Assembly (NCBI GenBank): GCA_947625995.1
Contig: CANQQN010000060.1
Coordinates: 1 to 10,211 of the forward strand
Direction: 5' to 3'
DNA from: an uncultured Lachnospiraceae bacterium
Lineage (GTDB): Bacteria > Bacillota > Clostridia > Lachnospirales > Lachnospiraceae
Length of the DNA: 10,211 nt
Below the pieces are notes generated by a model. The model was not told the DNA's origin. It did not search any database and worked only from the letters and a program-made list of their open reading frames with translations. This document shows, piece by piece, positions 6,165 through 10,211 of the stretch (its first letter is position 1; each line of letters starts with the position of its first letter). A program made the position numbers and the translations under genes.

Positions 6165-6213
6165 GGGGACTGCTTTTTGGCGAAAGATCTCGCCGAAAAA
6201 CAGTCCTCTTTTT
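6165..6213 (+). terminator. Intrinsic terminator after the SH3/3D-domain gene
   Basis: GGACTG pairs with CAGTCC, continued by TTTTT/AAAAA and GGCGA/TCGCC, with small bulges and a loop of about six bases, followed by TCTTTTTG. It lies 23 bases after the stop codon. A second inverted repeat, CGGAAA-TTG-TTTCCG (6225-6239), sits just beyond the stop of the convergent Spo0A-like gene and lacks a T-run on either strand. Confidence 0.8.
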
Positions 6214-6250
6214 GTGTGGAATAGCGGAAATTGTTTCCGTCAGGGAAAAG

Positions 6251-6646
6251 TCAGGGAAGTGAAGTATCATCTGCGTGTTCTTTTACATACTGGGACAGTC
6301 TGTCAATGAAGACGCCGTTGCCCGGAGATCTTGCCGTCAGGTCGGGACCAAAGATTTCTCTCAGCAGATCCCGGTCTCCGTGTTTCCAGATGTGCAGCCG
6401 TATGGTTCTGATATTTCTCTCCACACAGTAGATCGAGGTGTGGAACCGGGCGGCAAGATCCATATACAGTCCCTTGCAGAGATAGGTGAGAGCCTCCGGA
6501 TTGCCGATAACTTTTTCGATAGAAAGTGCGGTCAGCTGAAAACCTTTGTAGGAACGGTTTCCACCTAACAAACTGAGCAGCTTTTCGGCATAGTGTGCGT
6601 AAATTACGTTTTGATCCGGATCGTGTTCTCCTGTAATTCGCGTCAT
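6251..6646 (-). CDS. Stand-alone Spo0A C-terminal-like DNA-binding protein
   Basis: A 131-aa protein resembling the effector (DNA-binding) domain of the sporulation master regulator Spo0A, without a receiver domain. Matching features are YKGFQLTALSIEKVIGN (33-49), which corresponds to the Spo0A HIKGYxYLREAI region. Next come LTYLCKGLYMDLAARFHTS (53-71) and the recognition-helix region CVERNIRTIRL (74-84; in Spo0A it is RVERAIRHAIE). After these come LREIFG (95-100) and FIDRLSQYV (113-121). With no phosphoacceptor aspartate, it cannot be switched on by the Spo0F/Spo0B or orphan-kinase route, so it may be constitutive, controlled by its own level, or act with Spo0A. The start at 6646 is fixed by AAGGAGG nine bases upstream. 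It is transcribed alone, convergent to the SH3/3D gene and divergent from the nfeD operon. A weak promoter guess is TTGTTC-N17-TACCAT just before the ribosome site. Target genes are unknown. Confidence 0.82.
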   Translation of the reverse strand: MTRITGEHDPDQNVIYAHYAEKLLSLLGGNRSYKGFQLTALSIEKVIGNPEALTYLCKGLYMDLAARFHTSIYCVERNIRTIRLHIWKHGDRDLLREIFGPDLTARSPGNGVFIDRLSQYVKEHADDTSLP

Positions 6647-6814
6647 GATAAAGCACCTCCTTTCTATATGGTATTAAAAAAGTACAAGCAGAACAAGAGA
6701 TTATCGAAAGAAAATGAAAATAAAATCAGGGAAAAAGTAAAAAAAGTAACAGATCGGACCATGACAACGTTTTTGGGAATGGCAGGATTTGCCCGGCTGA
6801 TTCAGGAATCATTC

Positions 6815-6843
6815 TTGTATTTTGCGGTAAAATATAGTATGAT
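6815..6843 (+). promoter_or_regulatory. Promoter of the nfeD operon
   Basis: TTGTAT (6815-6820), a 17-base spacer, then TATGAT (6838-6843). The start is expected near 6850, about 43 bases before the nfeD ATG. It lies in the 246-base gap that separates the divergent Spo0A-like gene (start 6646) from nfeD. A near-match to an 0A box, TATCGAA, lies at 6702-6708 but lacks the conserved G. Confidence 0.6.
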
Positions 6844-6892
6844 ACGCATATACATGTAAACGTTGGAAATGAAGTTTGAAGGGGGAAGGCTG

Positions 6893-7321
6893 ATGAGTCC
6901 TATTCAATGGCTGGTAGTGGTGATCATCCTGATCTTGATCGAGGTTATTACGTTGGGATTGACTACCATCTGGCTGGCGGGCGGTGCGCTTGTGGCGTTG
7001 GCGGCATCGGCGGCGGGCGCGCCTTTGTGGCTGCAGATGCTTTTGTTTTTGGCGGTGTCCGGCGTGCTTGTAGTTTTTACCCGGCCGGTGGCTGCCAGAT
7101 ATTTCAATCAGAACCGGATCAGGACCAATGTAGATGAGTTGATCGGCAAACATGCCATTGTCACCGAGGAGATCGACAATCTTCAAGGTAAGGGTATGGC
7201 GCAGGTAAACGGGCAGGAGTGGAGCGCCCGCTCTGCAGATGAGACGGTTACCATCGAAAAAGGCATCAAAGTCATTATTTTGGAAGTGCAAGGTGTAAAA
7301 TTGATCTGCAGGAAAGCATAA
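6893..7321 (+). CDS. nfeD: NfeD-family membrane protein, short form
   Basis: A 142-aa membrane protein of the short NfeD class. It has an N-terminal hydrophobic region (about 5-36, with IEVITLGLTTIWLAGGALVA), a second transmembrane stretch (about 45-63), and then FTRPVAARYF. A C-terminal soluble OB-fold follows (about 78-142, with LIGKHAIVTEEIDNLQGKG and VNGQEWSARS). Short NfeD proteins are typically encoded with an SPFH/stomatin partner and are thought to act together with it in membrane organisation; that partner follows here after 30 bases. The start chosen is ATG 6893, preceded by GAAGGGGGA at good spacing; a longer frame from TTG 6863 exists but lacks a proper ribosome site. No serine protease domain, as found in the long NfeD forms, is present. 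Confidence 0.93.
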   Translation: MSPIQWLVVVIILILIEVITLGLTTIWLAGGALVALAASAAGAPLWLQMLLFLAVSGVLVVFTRPVAARYFNQNRIRTNVDELIGKHAIVTEEIDNLQGKGMAQVNGQEWSARSADETVTIEKGIKVIILEVQGVKLICRKA

Positions 7322-7351
7322 AGAGGTTTTCTGCAAGAAACGGAGGTTATT

Positions 7352-8332
7352 ATGAGAATGTTAGCGACGGCAAGCGAATTGCCCCAGTCAGGTTTTAGCA
7401 GCCTGATCATTATTGCGATCGTGATTATCTTATTGGTGGCGATCGTCACCTCATGTATCAAGGTGGTGCCTCAGGCGCATGCCTTTATCGTGGAGCGTCT
7501 GGGCGGATATCAGGGTACATGGTCTGTAGGTCTTCATTTTAAGCTTCCCGTGATCGACAAGGTGGCGAAACGGGTGAATCTGAAGGAGCAGGTGGTAGAT
7601 TTCGCGCCCCAGCCGGTGATCACAAAGGATAATGTTACCATGCGGATCGATACGGTGGTGTTTTTCCAGATCACGGATCCGAAGCTGTACGCCTACGGTG
7701 TGGAGAATCCTATCGTGGCCATCGAAAACCTGACGGCAACCACGCTGCGGAATATCATCGGCGATCTGGAACTGGATGAAACGCTGACATCCAGAGAAGT
7801 GATCAATACAAAGATGCGGGCGGCTCTGGACGTGGCCACCGACCCTTGGGGCATCAAGGTGAATCGGGTGGAACTGAAAAATATCATTCCTCCCGCGGCT
7901 ATTCAGGACGCCATGGAGAAACAGATGAAGGCAGAGCGCGAGAGACGTGAAGCGATCCTGCTTGCAGAAGGTGAAAAGAAGTCAGCCATTCTGGTAGCAG
8001 AGGGCAAGAAGGAATCCGCGATCTTAGACGCGGAGGCTGAAAAGCAGGCCGCCATTCTCCGCGCGGAGGCACAGAAGGAGAAGATGATCAAAGAAGCGGA
8101 AGGTCAGGCACAGGCGATCCTGAAAGTGCAGCAGGCCAATGCTGACGGTCTTCGGTTCATCAAAGAGGTGGGCGTTGACAATGCCGTGATCCAGCTAAAG
8201 AGTCTGGAGGCCTTTGCGAAGGCTGCCGACGGCAAAGCCACCAAGATCATCATCCCATCGGATATTCAGGGCGCGGCAGGGATTGTCAGCGCATTGACAG
8301 AGATCGCAAAGAAAGACGCGTCGGCCCAGTAA
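7352..8332 (+). CDS. SPFH/stomatin-like (slipin/QmcA-type) membrane protein
   Basis: A 326-aa membrane-anchored protein of the SPFH (stomatin/prohibitin/flotillin) superfamily, which builds oligomeric rings or scaffolds in membrane microdomains. An N-terminal transmembrane helix (about 17-36, IIIAIVIILLVAIV) is followed by the SPFH domain (about 37-195; VPQAHAFIVERLGGYQGTW, PQPVITKDNVTMRID, LTSREVINTKMRAALD, WGIKVNRVELKNI). A long charged coiled coil comes next. Residues 200-254 contain five consecutive 11-residue repeats of the type xAILxAExxKx (bases 7949-8113), which predicts a right-handed hendecad coil. A short C-terminal region (QLKSLEAFAKAADGKATKIIIP) is typical of the family. The ATG has GGAGG five bases upstream. 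It forms an operon with nfeD before it (30-base gap) and the patatin-like gene after it. Confidence 0.95.
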   Translation: MRMLATASELPQSGFSSLIIIAIVIILLVAIVTSCIKVVPQAHAFIVERLGGYQGTWSVGLHFKLPVIDKVAKRVNLKEQVVDFAPQPVITKDNVTMRIDTVVFFQITDPKLYAYGVENPIVAIENLTATTLRNIIGDLELDETLTSREVINTKMRAALDVATDPWGIKVNRVELKNIIPPAAIQDAMEKQMKAERERREAILLAEGEKKSAILVAEGKKESAILDAEAEKQAAILRAEAQKEKMIKEAEGQAQAILKVQQANADGLRFIKEVGVDNAVIQLKSLEAFAKAADGKATKIIIPSDIQGAAGIVSALTEIAKKDASAQ

Positions 8333-8404
8333 GAGGCTGCCGGCCAGAAGCCGGTGAAATGGCAGATATACGGCAATATCAATAAAATACAGGTGGAGAA
8401 AAGC

Positions 8405-9547
8405 ATGAAACCGGTTATGAATCTGGATACGGAGTATGCAGTCGCTCTGGAGGGCGGCGGCGCAAGAGGCGCTTACCAGATCGGCGCGTGGAGGGCGCTG
8501 GCGGATGCGGGCGTAAAGATCAAAGCGGTGTCCGGTACAAGCGTGGGCGCCTTAAACGGAGCGCTTATGTGCATGGGCGCCCTGAAGGAAGCGGAAAAGG
8601 TATGGAGCACCATGAATACCTCAAAGGTATTTGTGGATGAAAAGACAAAGATCAGCGAGTGGCTGGAGCATCCTCACTGGATCAACTTTTTTAAAGAACT
8701 GGGTCTGGACATTACGCCGCTGAAAAACCTGATCTGTGAGCTCGTGTCCGAGGAAAAGGTGCGGCAGTCCCCTGTGGAATTTTATCTGCTCACTTATTCC
8801 CTGTCGGAGCGCAGAGAACTGGATATGGACGCAAAGGAACTGCCGGACGGCTATTTGACGGATATGCTGCTGGCAAGCGCTTATCTGCCCATGTTCAAGC
8901 AGCAGGATCTCCACGGCCAGCACTATATGGACAATGGAATGTTCAGCAACGTGCCCTTTGAATCTTTGATCAAAAGAGGGTACAAGGATATTCTTGCCAT
9001 CCGCATTTACGGGCTGGGCCATGAGAGACATATCGAGATCCCGGAAGATGTAAAGGTGACTTCCGTCATTCCCCACCGGGATCTGGGCGGTATTCTGCAG
9101 TTTGAAGAGGAAAGCTGCAAGAAGAATATGCTGCTCGGATATTATGATGCCCAACGGATGATCTATGGCCTGCTTGGGAAGCATTATTATCTGGACGACG
9201 CGCTGACGGAGCAGGAGGCATTCCGGCGTCTTACGGATGTCAGTGAGGAAGTGATGATCCACGCCACGGATACTTACGCTTCTGTAAAGGACAGGGATAT
9301 CCTCTACAGGATGTACATCGAGAAGGCCATCCCCGGCATGGCAGATGATTTTGAGTTTAAAGAGGAGCCGTCCTATAAGGAACTGTATCTGGCAATGCTG
9401 GAGCGCACGGCGCGGATCTACAAGGTGGACGAATTCCATGTGTATACTATTGACGGCCTGCGGGAAAAGATCGAGGAGCAGGCCAAGGTACTTATCAACA
9501 AGCAGGAGCTTCCCCCGTTTATCAGTGTGATCAGAAATCACAGGTAA
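8405..9547 (+). CDS. Patatin-like phospholipase family protein
   Basis: A probable cytoplasmic or membrane-associated lipid acyl hydrolase of the patatin family; about 380 aa from the preferred start. The oxyanion-hole motif EGGGARGAYQIG (16-27) and the nucleophile elbow GTSVG (44-48, Ser46) are intact. The second member of the Ser-Asp dyad is in MDNGMFSNVP (Asp176), where most relatives have DGG. After the core (to about residue 260) a long alpha-helical C-terminal region without a recognised domain follows. ATG 8405 is preferred because GGTGGAG lies six bases upstream. A GTG at 8354 would add 17 residues, but it abuts a small hairpin (CCGGC/GCCGG, 8340-8354) and has no ribosome site. It lies 72 bases after the SPFH gene and is probably co-transcribed, which suggests a role in membrane lipid turnover. 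The substrate is unknown. Confidence 0.9.
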   Translation: MKPVMNLDTEYAVALEGGGARGAYQIGAWRALADAGVKIKAVSGTSVGALNGALMCMGALKEAEKVWSTMNTSKVFVDEKTKISEWLEHPHWINFFKELGLDITPLKNLICELVSEEKVRQSPVEFYLLTYSLSERRELDMDAKELPDGYLTDMLLASAYLPMFKQQDLHGQHYMDNGMFSNVPFESLIKRGYKDILAIRIYGLGHERHIEIPEDVKVTSVIPHRDLGGILQFEEESCKKNMLLGYYDAQRMIYGLLGKHYYLDDALTEQEAFRRLTDVSEEVMIHATDTYASVKDRDILYRMYIEKAIPGMADDFEFKEEPSYKELYLAMLERTARIYKVDEFHVYTIDGLREKIEEQAKVLINKQELPPFISVIRNHR

Positions 9548-9561
9548 GAGGAAGAGCCTGC

Positions 9562-9590
9562 GAAAGCCCACAGGGATGTGCGGGGCTTTC
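9562..9590 (+). terminator. Hairpin after the patatin gene, possible terminator
   Basis: GAAAGCCC pairs with GGGCTTTC (8 bp), with an inner ACA/TGT pairing around GGGA, starting 14 bases after the patatin stop. It is followed by AAGATAC, with no T-run, so it is either a weak terminator or an RNA-stabilising stem. No convincing promoter -10 is seen between it and the next ATG, although TTGACA occurs in that gap at 9616-9621. Confidence 0.4.
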
Positions 9591-9646
9591 AAGATACAGG
9601 GAAGCGGCGCGTTGTTTGACAGGACAGGAAGGTGTGAAGGAAACAT

Positions 9647-10211
9647 ATGGACTTAAAAGGCAGGAATTTTTTGACACTGAAGGATTATACTCCGGAGGAG
9701 ATTACATATCTGCTGGATCTCGCGGCAGAATTAAAGGAAAAAAAGAAAAAGGGTGTCCCGGTTGACACTTTGAGGGGAAAAAATGTAGCGCTGATCTTTG
9801 AAAAGACAAGCACAAGGACCCGCTGTTCCTTTGAGGTGGCGGCTTATGACCTTGGTATGGGCGTTACCTATCTGGATCCGTCCGGTTCCCAGATCGGCAA
9901 AAAAGAGAGTATTGCGGACACTGCAAGGGTGCTTGGCCGGATGTATGACGGCATCGAGTACCGGGGATACGGACAGGAGATCGTGGAAGAACTGGCGAAG
10001 CATGCGGGCGTACCGGTGTGGAACGGGCTTACCAATGAGTATCATCCCACCCAGATGCTGGCAGACCTGCTGACCGTCAGGGAGCATCTGGGATCTCTGA
10101 AGGGAGTCCGTCTGGTCTATTTCGGCGACGCCCGGTACAATATGGGCAATTCCCTGATGATCGCCTGCACAAAGATGGGGATGCATTTTACCGCCTGCGC
10201 CCCCGCGGCCT
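9647..10211 (+). CDS. argF: Ornithine carbamoyltransferase, N-terminal part (3' end outside window)
   Basis: Catalyses ornithine plus carbamoyl phosphate to citrulline and phosphate. It serves arginine biosynthesis (ArgF) or, in reverse, the arginine deiminase pathway (ArcB); the two are hard to tell apart here because the neighbouring downstream gene is not visible. 188 residues are seen of an expected 330 or so. Motifs are the carbamoyl-phosphate loop FEKTSTRTRCSFEVAA (51-66, STRTR at 55-59), SQIGKKESIADTARVLGRMY (81-100), DGIEYRGYGQE (101-111), and YHPTQMLADLL (132-142). The start of the ornithine domain follows, GDARYNMGNSLM (160-171), where relatives usually have GDARNN. The overall pattern is close to E. 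coli ArgI/ArgF. The start ATG 9647 has GAAGGAAAC just upstream. The gap of 99 bases after the patatin gene contains a hairpin, so it is probably a separate unit. The right edge cuts the gene. Confidence 0.96.
   Translation, partial: MDLKGRNFLTLKDYTPEEITYLLDLAAELKEKKKKGVPVDTLRGKNVALIFEKTSTRTRCSFEVAAYDLGMGVTYLDPSGSQIGKKESIADTARVLGRMYDGIEYRGYGQEIVEELAKHAGVPVWNGLTNEYHPTQMLADLLTVREHLGSLKGVRLVYFGDARYNMGNSLMIACTKMGMHFTACAPAA

Noticed and set aside
6668..6859. 63-codon plus-strand ORF starting MVLKKYKQNKRL between the Spo0A-like gene and nfeD
   Set aside because: It has no ribosome binding site (the bases upstream are the complement of the opposite gene's site), and the nfeD promoter lies inside it.
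7949..8113. 33-base periodicity considered as a DNA tandem repeat or CRISPR-like array
   Set aside because: The period comes from the 11-residue protein repeat; bases diverge at synonymous positions and there are no spacers.
8621..9646. 341-aa minus-strand open frame opposite the patatin gene
   Set aside because: It is antisense to a well-supported gene, its composition is typical of shadow frames, and no start signal is seen.
9616..9649. TTGACA at 9616-9621 as -35 of an argF promoter
   Set aside because: No acceptable -10 lies 16-18 bases downstream; that stretch is occupied by the ribosome binding region.

Overview
The window looks like chromosomal DNA from a low-to-middle GC Firmicute of class Clostridia, most likely Lachnospiraceae. 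The reasons are the gene order dnaE-pfkA-SpoU methyltransferase, strong AGGAGG-type ribosome binding sites, sigma-A-like promoters, a stand-alone Spo0A C-terminal-type regulator, and a secreted SH3/3D-domain protein. This placement is inference from protein families and gene order; no alignment was run.

Layout: (1) 1-3309, plus strand: the 3' end of dnaE (DNA polymerase III alpha), then pfkA (6-phosphofructokinase), then a SpoU-type rRNA 2'-O-methyltransferase whose ATG directly follows the pfkA stop. (2) 3310-4380: a visibly AT-richer accessory insert. It holds a three-hairpin element (3357-3455) and, on the minus strand, an Abi_2 (AbiD/AbiF-type) abortive-infection HEPN gene. That gene is broken by an internal deletion plus frameshift, but its RxxxxH nuclease motif survives. 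In front of it lies a compact unit of consensus promoter, about 68-nt structured RNA and intrinsic terminator. The order RNA-terminator-toxin resembles RNA-antitoxin systems and the RNAs known to accompany Abi_2 genes. (3) 4381-4879: a gene-poor stretch with a possible relic ORF and three stacked plus-strand promoter candidates with inverted-repeat operator-like sites. (4) 4880-6142: an exported protein with two bacterial SH3 domains and a C-terminal 3D domain, ending in a terminator. (5) 6251-6646, minus strand: a small protein consisting of a Spo0A C-terminal-like DNA-binding domain without a receiver. (6) 6815-9547, plus strand: a promoter and the probable operon nfeD - stomatin/SPFH - patatin-like phospholipase. 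(7) 9647-end: the 5' two thirds or so of an ornithine carbamoyltransferase gene, running off the window.

How it fits together: regions 1 and 7 are core metabolism and information processing. Regions 4-6 concern the cell envelope: a probable wall hydrolase, a membrane-microdomain pair, and a lipid hydrolase in the same operon. The item most worth a second look is the Abi_2/HEPN remnant with its flanking structured RNAs. The RNA unit appears intact although the protein partner is broken, so it may be an orphaned antitoxin-like RNA.
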